From Paracoccaceae bacterium (GTDB lineage: Bacteria > Pseudomonadota > Alphaproteobacteria > Rhodobacterales > Rhodobacteraceae), in contig JAAEZA010000005.1 of assembly GCA_018223125.1 (NCBI GenBank), forward strand, positions 1 to 64,000: 64,000 nt of DNA, read 5' to 3'. The position numbers were made by a program, and so were the translations under genes. The notes below the pieces were generated by a model. The model was not told where the DNA came from. It worked only from the letters and a program-made list of their open reading frames with translations, and did not search any database. This document shows positions 44,497 to 53,330 of the stretch, piece after piece. Positions within the stretch are counted from its first letter, which is position 1. Each line of letters begins with the position of its first letter.

Positions 44497-45654
44497 TTAG
44501 CCCTTCATCCCTTCCCAGAATGTCTTGACCTTCCCAAAGAAATTAGTGCTCTCTGGGCTGTTGTCTTCAGACAGATCTTCAAACTCCCGCAGCAATTCCT
44601 TTTGCTTTGAGGTCAGATTCACAGGTGTTTCCACGGCCAGTTCAAGGAACAGGTCGCCGGACTGGTTTGATCGCAGTGCTGGCATACCCTTGCCGCGCAG
44701 GCGCATCTGTTTGCCGGACTGGCTGCCTGCGGGAACCTTGACGCGGGACTTGCCGCCGTCGATGGTCGGGACTTCGATCTCTCCGCCGAGGGCCGCTGTT
44801 GTCATGCTGACGGGCACGCGGCAGAACAGGTTGGAACCTTCCCGTTCAAAGATCGGGTGATCTTCCACTTCGATAAAGATATAAAGATCGCCGGTTGGAC
44901 CGCCGCGCATTCCAGCCTCACCCTCGCCGGCGAGCCGGATACGGGTGCCGGTTTCAACACCAGCTGGAATGTTTACACCCAAAGAGCGTTCGCGCTGCTG
45001 CAAGCCGGAGCCGGAACAGGCGCTACAGGGGTTGGTGATAATCTGGCCCCGCCCTCCACATGTCGGGCAAGAGCGTTCGACTGTGAAGAAACCCTGCTGC
45101 GCGCGCACTTTCCCCATGCCCGAACAGGTCGGACAGGTTGCAGGTTCCGCGCCACCTTCGGCACCGGAACCATCGCAAGTGTCACAGGTCACAGATGTGG
45201 TGACCGAGATATTCTGCTGCTTGCCGGTAAAGGCTTCTTCAAGAGAGATCGTCAGATTATATCGCAGATCGGACCCGCGGGTTGCCCGCTGTCCCCCGCC
45301 ACGTCGGCCGCCGCCGCCCATGAAATCGCCGAAAAGATCGTCGAACACATCGGAAAAGGCCGATCCGAAGTCCGCGCCGCCGCCCGGATGGAAACCGCCA
45401 CCGCGACCGCCGCCGCCGCCCATGCCGCCTTCAAATGCAGCGTGGCCGTAACGGTCATACGCAGCTTTCTTGTCGCCGTCCTTCAGAACGTCGTAAGCTT
45501 CGTTGACTTCTTTGAATTGTGCTTCTGCGTCGGGGTTGTCTTTGTTGCGGTCCGGATGCAGCTCCATCGCTTTCTTGCGATAGGCTTTTTTCAGTTCCTG
45601 TTCAGACGCGCCTTTGGAAACACCCAGCAGGTCGTAGTAATCACGCTTTGCCAT
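44497..45654 (-). CDS. dnaJ: molecular chaperone DnaJ
   Basis: 385 residues. J domain with HPD at 33-35 ([13 protein letters not shown]), a Gly-rich G/F region ([19 protein letters not shown]), four zinc-binding CxxCxGxG repeats ([32 protein letters not shown]) and the C-terminal substrate domain. Stimulates DnaK ATPase. Downstream of dnaK on the same strand by 68 bases, likely one transcript. Confidence 0.97.
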   Translation of the reverse strand: MAKRDYYDLLGVSKGASEQELKKAYRKKAMELHPDRNKDNPDAEAQFKEVNEAYDVLKDGDKKAAYDRYGHAAFEGGMGGGGGRGGGFHPGGGADFGSAFSDVFDDLFGDFMGGGGRRGGGQRATRGSDLRYNLTISLEEAFTGKQQNISVTTSVTCDTCDGSGAEGGAEPATCPTCSGMGKVRAQQGFFTVERSCPTCGGRGQIITNPCSACSGSGLQQRERSLGVNIPAGVETGTRIRLAGEGEAGMRGGPTGDLYIFIEVEDHPIFEREGSNLFCRVPVSMTTAALGGEIEVPTIDGGKSRVKVPAGSQSGKQMRLRGKGMPALRSNQSGDLFLELAVETPVNLTSKQKELLREFEDLSEDNSPESTNFFGKVKTFWEGMKG

Positions 45655-45722
45655 GTCGCCTCCGCGTTAACGTAGGCAGGGGGAATAAACCCCCTGCCGC
45701 ACGTTTGGCTGTCGGTTCACGA

Positions 45723-47654
45723 TTAACGGTCGTTTTTACCCAGATCTTCGAAATCTGCGTCCACGATGTCATCATCAACCGGCTTTGGTTCGTCTTCACC
45801 ACCGAAACCGCCTTCAGCAGCGTCACCGGAGTTTCCGGCTTCTTCGGCTTGCGCCTTGTAGATGGCTTCGCCCAGCTTCATGGCGGCTTCGGTCAGATCC
45901 TGCGAACGGGCCTGAATGGAAGAAGCATTGTCGGTTTCCAGCGTTTCTTTCAGCGCCTTGATCGACAGTTCGATCACTTCGACCGTGGACGGATCCACCT
46001 TGTCAGAGTGCTCTTCCAAGGACTTCTCGGTGCCGTGGATCAGGCTTTCAGCCTGGTTCTTGGCTTCGACCAGTTCCTTACGCTCTTTATCCGCTTCGGC
46101 GTTCTCTTCCGCGTCGCGTACCATTTTCTCGATGTCGTCGTCGGACAGACCGCCGGACGCCTGAATGGTGATTTTATGCTCTTTGTTGGTGCCTTTGTCC
46201 TTGGCGGACACGGACACGATACCGTTGGCATCAATATCAAAGGTCACTTCGATCTGTGGCAGGCCACGGGGTGCAGGCGGGATGTCTTCCAGATTGAACT
46301 GGCCCAGAATTTTGTTGTCCGCAGCCATTTCGCGTTCCCCCTGGAACACGCGGATGGTTACAGCGTTCTGGTTATCCTCGGCTGTCGAGAAGATCTGAGA
46401 CTTCTTCGTCGGGATCGTGGTGTTGCGGTCGATCAGGCGTGTGAACACACCGCCCAGTGTTTCGATACCAAGGGACAGAGGTGTCACGTCCAGCAGAACA
46501 ACGTCTTTTACGTCGCCTTGCAGAACACCTGCCTGAATGGCAGCACCCATGGCCACAACTTCGTCAGGGTTAACGCCTTTGTGTGGCTCTTTCCCGAAGA
46601 ATTTGGTCACTTCCTCGATCACTTTTGGCATACGGGTCATACCGCCAACCAGAACGATCTCGTCCACGTCGCCTTTGGACAGGCCCGCGTCTTTCAATGC
46701 GTCCTGACAGGGTTTCATGGTGCGTTTGATCAGATCGGCCACCAGCGATTCCAGCTTGGCACGGGTCAGTTTCATAACCAGGTGCAGCGGCTGGCCGGTT
46801 TTACCGTCCATAGAGATAAACGGCTGGTTGATCTCTGTTTGCGAAGAAGAAGACAGTTCGATCTTGGCTTTTTCCGCAGCTTCCTTCAGCCGTTGCAGCG
46901 CCATCTTGTCCTTGGACAGATCTACACCGTTCTCTTTTTTGAACTCTTCGGCAAGGTATTCAACGATGCGCATGTCAAAGTCTTCCCCACCCAGCGCAGT
47001 GTCGCCGTTTGTGGATTTTACTTCGAACAGGCCTTCGTCGATTTCCAGAACGGAAACGTCGAATGTACCACCACCAAGGTCATAGACTGCGATGGTCTTG
47101 CCACCTTCCTTGTCCAGACCATAGGCCAGAGCAGCGGCAGTAGGTTCGTTGATGATGCGCAGGACGTTCAGGCCGGCAATCTTGCCAGCGTCTTTCGTTG
47201 CCTGACGTTGTGCATCGTTAAAGTAGGCCGGAACAGTGATAACAGCTTCGGAAACTGTTTCACCAAGATAGCTCTCGGCGGTTTCTTTCATCTTGCCAAG
47301 AATGAAGGCAGACACTTGGGAAGGGGAGTATTTCTCGCCTTTGACTTCAACCCATGCGTCACCATTGCCGCCGTCTACGATTTTGTAGGGCAGGTGCTTG
47401 GCGTCTTTTTTGATTGCGGGATCGTTTACGTTCCGGCCGATCAGACGTTTAATTGCAAAGAGTGTGTTTTCAGGGTTGGTTACGGCCTGCCGTTTGGCGG
47501 CTTGTCCGACAAGACGTTCGTCGTCGGTGAAACCAACAATAGAAGGTGTTGTGCGTGCACCTTCGGCGTTTTCCACGACTTTCGGTTGCGAACCGTCCAT
47601 GATTGCAACGCAGGAGTTCGTGGTCCCCAGATCAATACCAATTACTTTAGCCAT
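45723..47654 (-). CDS. dnaK: molecular chaperone DnaK
   Basis: 643 residues from [17 protein letters not shown]; a 20-codon upstream extension is basic and not family-like, and AAGGAAG precedes this ATG. HSP70 signatures: [42 protein letters not shown]. The substrate domain includes [14 protein letters not shown], and the tail is acidic and Gly/Ala-rich, ending FEDLGKNDR. Transcribed from an RpoH-type promoter at 47761-47789. Confidence 0.98.
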   Translation of the reverse strand: MAKVIGIDLGTTNSCVAIMDGSQPKVVENAEGARTTPSIVGFTDDERLVGQAAKRQAVTNPENTLFAIKRLIGRNVNDPAIKKDAKHLPYKIVDGGNGDAWVEVKGEKYSPSQVSAFILGKMKETAESYLGETVSEAVITVPAYFNDAQRQATKDAGKIAGLNVLRIINEPTAAALAYGLDKEGGKTIAVYDLGGGTFDVSVLEIDEGLFEVKSTNGDTALGGEDFDMRIVEYLAEEFKKENGVDLSKDKMALQRLKEAAEKAKIELSSSSQTEINQPFISMDGKTGQPLHLVMKLTRAKLESLVADLIKRTMKPCQDALKDAGLSKGDVDEIVLVGGMTRMPKVIEEVTKFFGKEPHKGVNPDEVVAMGAAIQAGVLQGDVKDVVLLDVTPLSLGIETLGGVFTRLIDRNTTIPTKKSQIFSTAEDNQNAVTIRVFQGEREMAADNKILGQFNLEDIPPAPRGLPQIEVTFDIDANGIVSVSAKDKGTNKEHKITIQASGGLSDDDIEKMVRDAEENAEADKERKELVEAKNQAESLIHGTEKSLEEHSDKVDPSTVEVIELSIKALKETLETDNASSIQARSQDLTEAAMKLGEAIYKAQAEEAGNSGDAAEGGFGGEDEPKPVDDDIVDADFEDLGKNDR

Positions 47655-47760
47655 CAGACTTCCTTTCTTGCGGCGATTATGGAGCCTGGCCCGCATTCGG
47701 CGCCGTCGCTCCATCCCATGTGTCAGCCCCTCCCATCAGGGGCGGCTTAGCATTGACGGT

Positions 47761-47789
47761 ATATAGGAGGGTGATTGCCTGTCTGCAAG
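47761..47789 (-). promoter_or_regulatory. RpoH (sigma-32) type promoter for dnaKJ
   Basis: On the minus strand CTTG (47789-47786) is followed by an 18-base spacer and CCTATAT (47767-47761), matching the alphaproteobacterial RpoH consensus CTTG-N17/18-CYTATNT. The message would have a leader of roughly 100 bases before dnaK, including a CCCCT/AGGGG hairpin. Confidence 0.65.
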
Positions 47790-47864
47790 CATGTCGGCGC
47801 GGAAAATTGCCTTTGTTTCTCTTGTTTTCTTGGCTGTTGCGGGGCTGCATTATAGAAAACGGGC

Positions 47865-48476
47865 ATGAAACTTGCAAAACCGCTCAATCTGCGGGGATTT
47901 GAGATTTACAAATCCCTGCTGTCGCTGCCCGATCAACAGGCCATTCTGGAGGATATCCGGCGCGTTATTTCGCAGGCGCCGATGTTTTCGCCCCTCACGG
48001 CTTGGGGAAAGCCCATGTCGGTGCGCATGTCCTCGGCAGGGAAATATGGCTGGTATTCGGATCGCAGGGGATACCGCTATGAACCTGTACACCCCAATGG
48101 CACGCCCTGGCCTGCGATCCCCCAGTCGGTGCTTGATGTCTGGAACGCGGTATCGGGCACAGAACGCCAGCCGGATTGCTGCCTGATTAACCACTACACC
48201 GAAAAGGCTCGGATGGGGTTGCATCAGGATAAGGATGAACAGGACTTCGGCTATCCGGTGGTGTCCATTTCGTTGGGGGACGAAGGCCTGTTCCGCATCG
48301 GGGGAACGGATCGCAAGGACAAGACCGAAAGCATCTGGCTGGCTTCGGGAGATGTTTGCGTGATGGGCGGAGCGGCGCGTCTGGCTTACCACGGGATAGA
48401 CCGTATCCGCTTTGGCAGTTCGGGCCTGTTGAAAAACAACGGGCGCATCAATCTGACCTTGCGGGTGGTGGATTAA
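47865..48476 (+). CDS. alkB: alpha-ketoglutarate-dependent dioxygenase AlkB
   Basis: 203 residues. Iron ligands His120 and Asp122 (HQDKDE) and His176 (AYHGIDRI); 2-oxoglutarate arginines in NNGRINLTLR (Arg194, Arg200). YGWYSDRRGYRYEP is the nucleotide-recognition lid seen in AlkB. Repairs 1-methyladenine and 3-methylcytosine by oxidative demethylation. Divergent from dnaK; convergent with the export permease gene one base on. No Ada gene is nearby. Confidence 0.93.
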   Translation: MKLAKPLNLRGFEIYKSLLSLPDQQAILEDIRRVISQAPMFSPLTAWGKPMSVRMSSAGKYGWYSDRRGYRYEPVHPNGTPWPAIPQSVLDVWNAVSGTERQPDCCLINHYTEKARMGLHQDKDEQDFGYPVVSISLGDEGLFRIGGTDRKDKTESIWLASGDVCVMGGAARLAYHGIDRIRFGSSGLLKNNGRINLTLRVVD

Positions 48477-48477
48477 C

Positions 48478-49314
48478 CTATTGCCGTTTGCCCCAGCTTT
48501 CGGACACGGTTTTCCGGCTGAAATGTTCCAGCATCATGCCGACACAAATCAGGACCAGCGACAGGTAGATTGCATAGTCGAGTGTCGTCTTATGGGGGGT
48601 GTAGTTCACAAATGCCGCGCCACGGGCCTGATCAATGGTGTGAAACAACGGGTTCCATGTGAAAAAAACCAGCGTGCTGGCGGGCAGGGCGTTGGCCAGA
48701 AACATCTTGCCGCTGAAAATCATATTGGCCCGCTTGTAGATCTGTTCGATGATTTTGATTGTCGAAGGGGCAAAGGGGCGCAAGGAAAGAAAGATAATCC
48801 CTATGGCCACGCCTGAAAACCACGCGATGAAAAAGCACAGCGCGACCCGTTTCAGATTATAAACGGTAAAGGGTTCCACCAGAACATTGGCAACAAAGGT
48901 AATAACCAGAACGGCCAGTATCTGGACATAAAGCGATGACAGCGCACCCGAAACGATCATCATAAAGGTTGTCACCGGCGCGTGTTGCAGCATCGGATTG
49001 ACCGGACCACCACCACTCACCGCGCTGATCGCCTTGTTGTGGGTCAGATACAGGAACACGCCGGTCAGCACATACAGGATAAAGCTGCCCCGAACCGCAA
49101 CGCCGCGCAGGCCCAAGAAGGTAATCATGACATAGAAGAAGATCACAATCATCGCGGATTGCAGGATTTCCATCAGCAGGGCCTGCACCGCGTTGCCTTT
49201 GGATTTACGCACCTCGCGCACAGTGGTGTGATAGACCAATGTCAAAAACTCGAAACCGCCCATAGCGATCCGTGACAAAGAGGAATTCTGAACGGCGCTC
49301 ATCTTCTTGCCCAA
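48478..49314 (-). CDS. ABC-2 type polysaccharide export permease (KpsM-like)
   Basis: 278 residues with about six membrane helices. ABC2_membrane family: the cytoplasmic N-terminus (HTTVREVRKSKGNAVQALL) precedes hydrophobic segments, and SLRPFAPSTIKIIEQIYKRANMIFSGKMFLANALPAST, here cited only by its start, leads to FFTWNPLFHTIDQARGAAF, a pattern shared with KpsM/Wzm permeases. It would move a glycan across the inner membrane. The matching ATPase is not in this window. A second ATG four codons in is a possible start. Faces the cysQ-kdsB genes divergently. Confidence 0.85.
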   Translation of the reverse strand: MGKKMSAVQNSSLSRIAMGGFEFLTLVYHTTVREVRKSKGNAVQALLMEILQSAMIVIFFYVMITFLGLRGVAVRGSFILYVLTGVFLYLTHNKAISAVSGGGPVNPMLQHAPVTTFMMIVSGALSSLYVQILAVLVITFVANVLVEPFTVYNLKRVALCFFIAWFSGVAIGIIFLSLRPFAPSTIKIIEQIYKRANMIFSGKMFLANALPASTLVFFTWNPLFHTIDQARGAAFVNYTPHKTTLDYAIYLSLVLICVGMMLEHFSRKTVSESWGKRQ

Positions 49315-49423
49315 AGTTAGCGGGTTTTAATCACTGCTTGCTGTTTTTTCTTGTAAGGACCATAAGGCTTCGGAATTAAATCCGCAAGAAATCGCTTCAG
49401 GGCGGCATCATAAGGGCATGAAA

Positions 49424-50221
49424 ATGAATAAAACGGAAATTTCTTCAGTCATCCGCAAGCTGGCCATCGAAGCGGGTGAAAAGATTATGGAAATCTACGG
49501 CACTGATGATTTCGAAGTGAAATCGAAGTCGGATGAAAGCCCTGTGACGCTGGCCGATGAAACCGCAGACGCCCATATCTTTGCCGGCCTGCGCGCGGCA
49601 TTCCCTGATGCTGCGATTGTCACTGAAGAACAATCCGACACCCATTCCGAAGCCTCCAACACTTTCTTTATCGTCGATCCGCTGGACGGCACGAAGGAAT
49701 TCATCAAACGCCGTGGCGATTTCACGGTGAATATCGCCTATGTCGAAGACGGCGTACCCACAATGGGTGTGGTTTATGCCCCTGCGAAGAAACGCCTGTT
49801 CCTGACGGATGCCAACGGCCAATCCTTTGAAGAACTGGGCGAACACAAGGCGGATACCGCGGGCGAGATGAAACCGATCTCCGTGTCTTCCCCTGATGAA
49901 TCCGCGCTGATCGTTGTGGCCTCCAAATCCCACCTGACCGATGAAACCAAAGATTATATCGGCAAATACAATGTTGCCGACAGCCGCAGCGCCGGTTCTT
50001 CGCTGAAGTTCTGTCTTGTGGCGACAGGCGAGGCGGATCTTTACCCCCGCGTGGGGCGCACAATGGAATGGGATACGGCCGCAGGGCAGGCGGTCTTGCT
50101 GGGTGCGGGGGGCAAGGTTGTCCGTTTTGACAATCACGAACCGCTGACCTACGGCAAGCCGATCTTTGAAAACCCGTATTTCATTGCCTATGCTCCCGGA
50201 ATAACGCTGCAAAAGGCCTGA
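49424..50221 (+). CDS. cysQ: 3'(2'),5'-bisphosphate nucleotidase CysQ
   Basis: 265 residues from ATG 49424, chosen because AAGGG lies 7 bases upstream; the ATG at 49418 is only 1 base from it. Inositol-monophosphatase fold: VTEEQSD (metal Glu), IVDPLDGTKEFIKRRGDFTVNIAYVEDG (catalytic DPLDGTKEF) and VGRTMEWDTAAGQAVLLGAGG. Hydrolyses PAP, the by-product of PAPS-using sulfotransferases and of sulfate reduction. Its place at the head of a glycan cluster that ends in a sulfotransferase gene is suggestive. Confidence 0.94.
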   Translation: MNKTEISSVIRKLAIEAGEKIMEIYGTDDFEVKSKSDESPVTLADETADAHIFAGLRAAFPDAAIVTEEQSDTHSEASNTFFIVDPLDGTKEFIKRRGDFTVNIAYVEDGVPTMGVVYAPAKKRLFLTDANGQSFEELGEHKADTAGEMKPISVSSPDESALIVVASKSHLTDETKDYIGKYNVADSRSAGSSLKFCLVATGEADLYPRVGRTMEWDTAAGQAVLLGAGGKVVRFDNHEPLTYGKPIFENPYFIAYAPGITLQKA

Positions 50222-50224
50222 TCC

Positions 50225-51010
50225 ATGTCCACACTGGTTGTTATCCCCGCCCGCTATGCTTCGACCCGATATCCGGGTAAGCCGCTGGTGGAATTGCGCG
50301 GGGCAACCGGCGTGGCCAAAAGCCTGATCCGCCGCAGCTGGGAAGCTGCCATGAAGGTGCAGGGCGTGGACCGCGTTGTGGTTGCCACCGATGACGACCG
50401 GATCAAAGACGCAGCTGAAGCTTTCGGGGCAGAAGTGGTGATGACCTCCTCTGCTTCGCGCAACGGTACCGAACGCTGTGCCGAAGTGATCGAACAGCTT
50501 GGGGGCAGCTATGATATTGTTGCCAACCTGCAAGGGGACGCACCCCTGACGCCGCCGTGGTTCGTGGAAAAGCTGGTGGAAGGGCTGCAAAATGCGCCCG
50601 ACGCCCATGTTGCCACGCCGATCCTGCGGTGTTCGAAAGAGGCGCTGGCATCGTTCAAGGAAGACCGCAAGAATGACCGCGTTGGCGGTACGACCGTCGT
50701 GTTCGATAAGGACAAGCGGGCGCTGTATTTTTCCAAGGAAGTCATCCCCTTCGCCCCCACACTGGAAGTGCCGGTCTATCACCATGTCGGTGTGTATGCC
50801 TATCGCCCCGCATCCTTGCGTGATTATGCCGCCTTGCCTGAGGGCCCGCTGGAAAAACTGGAGGGGCTGGAACAGTTGCGTTTCATGGAAAACGGCCTGC
50901 ACGTCCAATGTGTTGAAGTGGAAAATCCGGGGCAGGAGTTCTGGGAGCTGAACAACCCCGAAGACGTGCCCCGCGTTGAGAAGTTTCTGGTGCAATTAGG
51001 TCTGGAATGA
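50225..51010 (+). CDS. kdsB: 3-deoxy-manno-octulosonate cytidylyltransferase
   Basis: 261 residues. VVIPARYASTRYPGKPLVEL at the N-terminus, RVVVATDDDRIKDAAEAFGAEVVMTS, NGTERCAEVIEQL, and NLQGDAPLTPP with the metal Asp. HVGVYAYRPASLRDYAALPEGPLEKLEGLEQLRFMENG is the conserved C-terminal region, cited by its first residues. Makes CMP-Kdo for lipid A core or Kdo-based capsule. Overlaps the next gene by 4 bases and follows cysQ by 3. Confidence 0.94.
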   Translation: MSTLVVIPARYASTRYPGKPLVELRGATGVAKSLIRRSWEAAMKVQGVDRVVVATDDDRIKDAAEAFGAEVVMTSSASRNGTERCAEVIEQLGGSYDIVANLQGDAPLTPPWFVEKLVEGLQNAPDAHVATPILRCSKEALASFKEDRKNDRVGGTTVVFDKDKRALYFSKEVIPFAPTLEVPVYHHVGVYAYRPASLRDYAALPEGPLEKLEGLEQLRFMENGLHVQCVEVENPGQEFWELNNPEDVPRVEKFLVQLGLE

Positions 51011-52251
51011 GCTTCACGCCCCGTGTCAGCCTGATTATCGTCAGCCGGCACAGACCGGAGGCGCTGAAACGGGTCGCGGCGTCCCTGCGGTTCCAGAGTT
51101 ATACAAATTTCGAAGTTATTCTTGTGTCCGATGCGCCGGACCGCAGTTTTCTTGCGGAGATTCCGGCCTCTGAAAACATGCTGCATCTGTCGTTCGATCA
51201 GGCGAACATCTCGGCGGCCCGAAATGTTGGTCTGGCCCATGCGCAGGGCGAAATCGTCGCCTTTTGCGATGATGACGCGGTGCCCGATCCGAACTGGCTG
51301 ACGGCGCTTGTGCAGCCTTTTGACAGGCCAAACATTGCAAGTGCAGGCGGGTTTGTGCGGGGGCGCAACGGGTTTTCCTATCAATGGAAAGGACTGACAG
51401 GCGACAGGCTGGGCGAGGATCAGTCGTTGGAGATCGACCCCTCCGCGCCCTTCGTTGAAGTCCCTTTTGATGGAAGCCGGTTCGCCAAACTGCAAGGCAC
51501 CAATTGCGCGTTTCGATTGGATGCATTGCTGGGCATTGGCGGGTTCGACGAAGGGTTCCGCTTTTATCTGGATGAAACAGATGTCTGTCTGCGGTTGGCA
51601 CAGGCCGGTTACAGCGCGGCTTTTGTCAACGCCGCCGAAGTTCACCACGGATTTGAGCAAAGTGCACACAGATCAGCCAATCGTGTGCCCCTGTCGCTTT
51701 ATGAAATTGGCGCCAGCAAGCGCAGGTTTCTAGATAAACATTGTATAAAAGACGCTGTTTTACCTGCAAAGCAGCGGTTTTTTGCCGATCAAAAACAAAG
51801 ACTTCTACGACTTATGGTGGAAGGAAGGCTGGAGCCACGGGACGTTCCTGCCCTGATGGCCACGCTCAATAACGGATTTGATGCTTGCCAACAGGAGCCG
51901 GCGTCGCGCCCCTTGAAAGTGGAGCGGTCATTCAAGCCCCTGAAGATGCAAGAAAATCCTGCATGCGTGGCCCTTGCGGGCGGTTTATTTGCAACCCCTA
52001 AGCTGTTCGAAAGAGCCGTGAATCTGGCCAAAAGCAACAGGCCGGTGGTTGTGTTCCGGTTCAGTCGAAGCAGTTTGTATCACCGGCGCTACTTTGACCC
52101 GCGTGGATTTTGGGTGCAGACTGGCGGTATATTCGGGAAATCGGCGCGCAAGGATTCTGTGTTCCGCTGGTGGACTCTTTCAAAGCGAACACGTAGAGAA
52201 CTGATTAAATTTTATGCTGAATTCGGAGTGACCGAGACCCAGATACTTTAG
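51007..52251 (+). CDS. glycosyltransferase family 2 protein
   Basis: 414 residues. GT-A fold: RVSLIIVSRHRPEALKRVAAS, NFEVILVSDAP, AQGEIVAFCDDDAVPDPNWL (DxD-type metal site) and GFRFYLDETDVCLRLAQAGY with the ED-like acceptor region. From about residue 235 a 180-residue C-terminal extension has no match I recognise. Donor and acceptor sugars unknown. Coupled to kdsB by a 4-base overlap; the operon appears to end here. Confidence 0.85.
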   Translation: MSFTPRVSLIIVSRHRPEALKRVAASLRFQSYTNFEVILVSDAPDRSFLAEIPASENMLHLSFDQANISAARNVGLAHAQGEIVAFCDDDAVPDPNWLTALVQPFDRPNIASAGGFVRGRNGFSYQWKGLTGDRLGEDQSLEIDPSAPFVEVPFDGSRFAKLQGTNCAFRLDALLGIGGFDEGFRFYLDETDVCLRLAQAGYSAAFVNAAEVHHGFEQSAHRSANRVPLSLYEIGASKRRFLDKHCIKDAVLPAKQRFFADQKQRLLRLMVEGRLEPRDVPALMATLNNGFDACQQEPASRPLKVERSFKPLKMQENPACVALAGGLFATPKLFERAVNLAKSNRPVVVFRFSRSSLYHRRYFDPRGFWVQTGGIFGKSARKDSVFRWWTLSKRTRRELIKFYAEFGVTETQIL

Positions 52252-52264
52252 GAATTTCCGTATT

Positions 52265-52295
52265 TTGGCCATACTCGTCATAAATTGGCCATCCT
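52265..52295 (+). repeat. direct repeat pair upstream of galU
   Basis: TTGGCCATACT (52265-52275) and TTGGCCATCCT (52285-52295) differ by one base and are spaced 20 bp start to start, about two helical turns. They lie about 70 to 100 bases before the galU start. Downstream in the same gap ATTAACA occurs twice with a 14-bp period. Arrangement suits a dimeric regulator. Confidence 0.5.
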
Positions 52296-52366
52296 AGAAT
52301 GTAATTAACAATGAACGATTAACAGCCGCCGCACGTTGTATTGCGGTAAAGTTAAAGGGGCTAAAT

Positions 52367-53260
52367 GTGAAGAAAACAGTAACCAAAGCGATTTTTCCGG
52401 TAGCTGGTCTCGGGACACGTTTCCTGCCTGCAACGAAGAGTATTCCTAAGGAAATACTCTGTCTTGTGGATAAACCGCTCATCCAATACGCAATTGATGA
52501 AGCGCGGGATGCTGGTATTGAAGAATTCATCTTTGTCACTTCGCGCGGCAAGGGTGCGCTTGAGGACTATTTTGACAGCGCACCGCAATTGGAACAGGCG
52601 CTGCGGGCCAAGAATAAGGTCAAACTGCTCGACACGCTGATGAAATCCACCATGGACAGCGGTGAAATTGCCTATGTGCGCCAGCGCGAGGCGCTCGGGC
52701 TGGGTCATGCGGTGTGGTGTGCCCGCCGTCTGATCGGCGATGAACCCTTCGCTGTGATCCTGACAGATGATGTAATTGCCTCCGAACGCCCTGTTCTGCA
52801 ACAGATGGTGGAAGCACACGAGAAAACCGGCGGCAATATCGTTGCTGCTATGGAAGTCGCGCCAAGTAAGGCCTCTGCCTATGGCTTGCTGGATATTAAA
52901 GAAGACATGGGCTCTCTGGTTTCGATCAAGGGCATGGTTGAAAAACCTGCACCAGAAGACGCACCATCCAATCTGGCCGTAATCGGGCGTTATATTCTGA
53001 CTCCCGAGATTATGAAGAATCTGGACACGCAGGACCGTGGTGCCGGTGGCGAAATCCAGCTGACGGATGCCATCGCAAAGGAAATTACCAATTCCGACAA
53101 TGTCTTCGGATACCGCTTTGAAGGTACCCGTTATGATTGCGGATCCAAAGCCGGTTTCCTACAGGCAACGGTTGCTTTCGGTCTGGCACGCGGTGATCTC
53201 AGTCAGGAGTTCCTCGATTATCTGATCGAAACTGTTGAATGCCGCCGCGCTGCGCAATAA
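52367..53260 (+). CDS. galU: UTP--glucose-1-phosphate uridylyltransferase
   Basis: 297 residues from a GTG start preceded by AGGGG. KAIFPVAGLGTRFLPATKSIPKE (nucleotide binding; Lys near 26), VDKPLIQYAIDEARDAG, REALGLGHAVWCAR and RYDCGSKAGFLQATVAFGL. Makes UDP-glucose for glycan synthesis. It starts the galU-glycosyltransferase-sulfotransferase series 52.4-58.7 kb. Confidence 0.95.
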   Translation: MKKTVTKAIFPVAGLGTRFLPATKSIPKEILCLVDKPLIQYAIDEARDAGIEEFIFVTSRGKGALEDYFDSAPQLEQALRAKNKVKLLDTLMKSTMDSGEIAYVRQREALGLGHAVWCARRLIGDEPFAVILTDDVIASERPVLQQMVEAHEKTGGNIVAAMEVAPSKASAYGLLDIKEDMGSLVSIKGMVEKPAPEDAPSNLAVIGRYILTPEIMKNLDTQDRGAGGEIQLTDAIAKEITNSDNVFGYRFEGTRYDCGSKAGFLQATVAFGLARGDLSQEFLDYLIETVECRRAAQ

Positions 53261-53280
53261 TCGACGTGTTGAAATCTTTT

Positions 53281-53311
53281 CAAAGCCGGGGCGTAAACTG
53301 CTCCGGCTTTG
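53281..53311 (+). terminator. stem-loop after galU
   Basis: CAAAGCCGG (53281-53289) with CCGGCTTTG (53303-53311) is a perfect 9-bp stem; only a short T-stretch follows (TTTGTTG). It lies 20 bases past the galU stop and 20 before the next gene, so it may weaken rather than stop transcription. Confidence 0.55.
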
Positions 53312-53330
53312 TTGCGTCCGGCAGGTGAAA

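Noticed and set aside
45519-47750. Long open frame antisense to dnaK
   Set aside because: Phe/Val-rich mirror of dnaK codon usage; no start context or homology.
52301-52321. CtrA site upstream of galU (TTAA pair)
   Set aside because: The two TTAA halves are separated by 10 bases, not 7.
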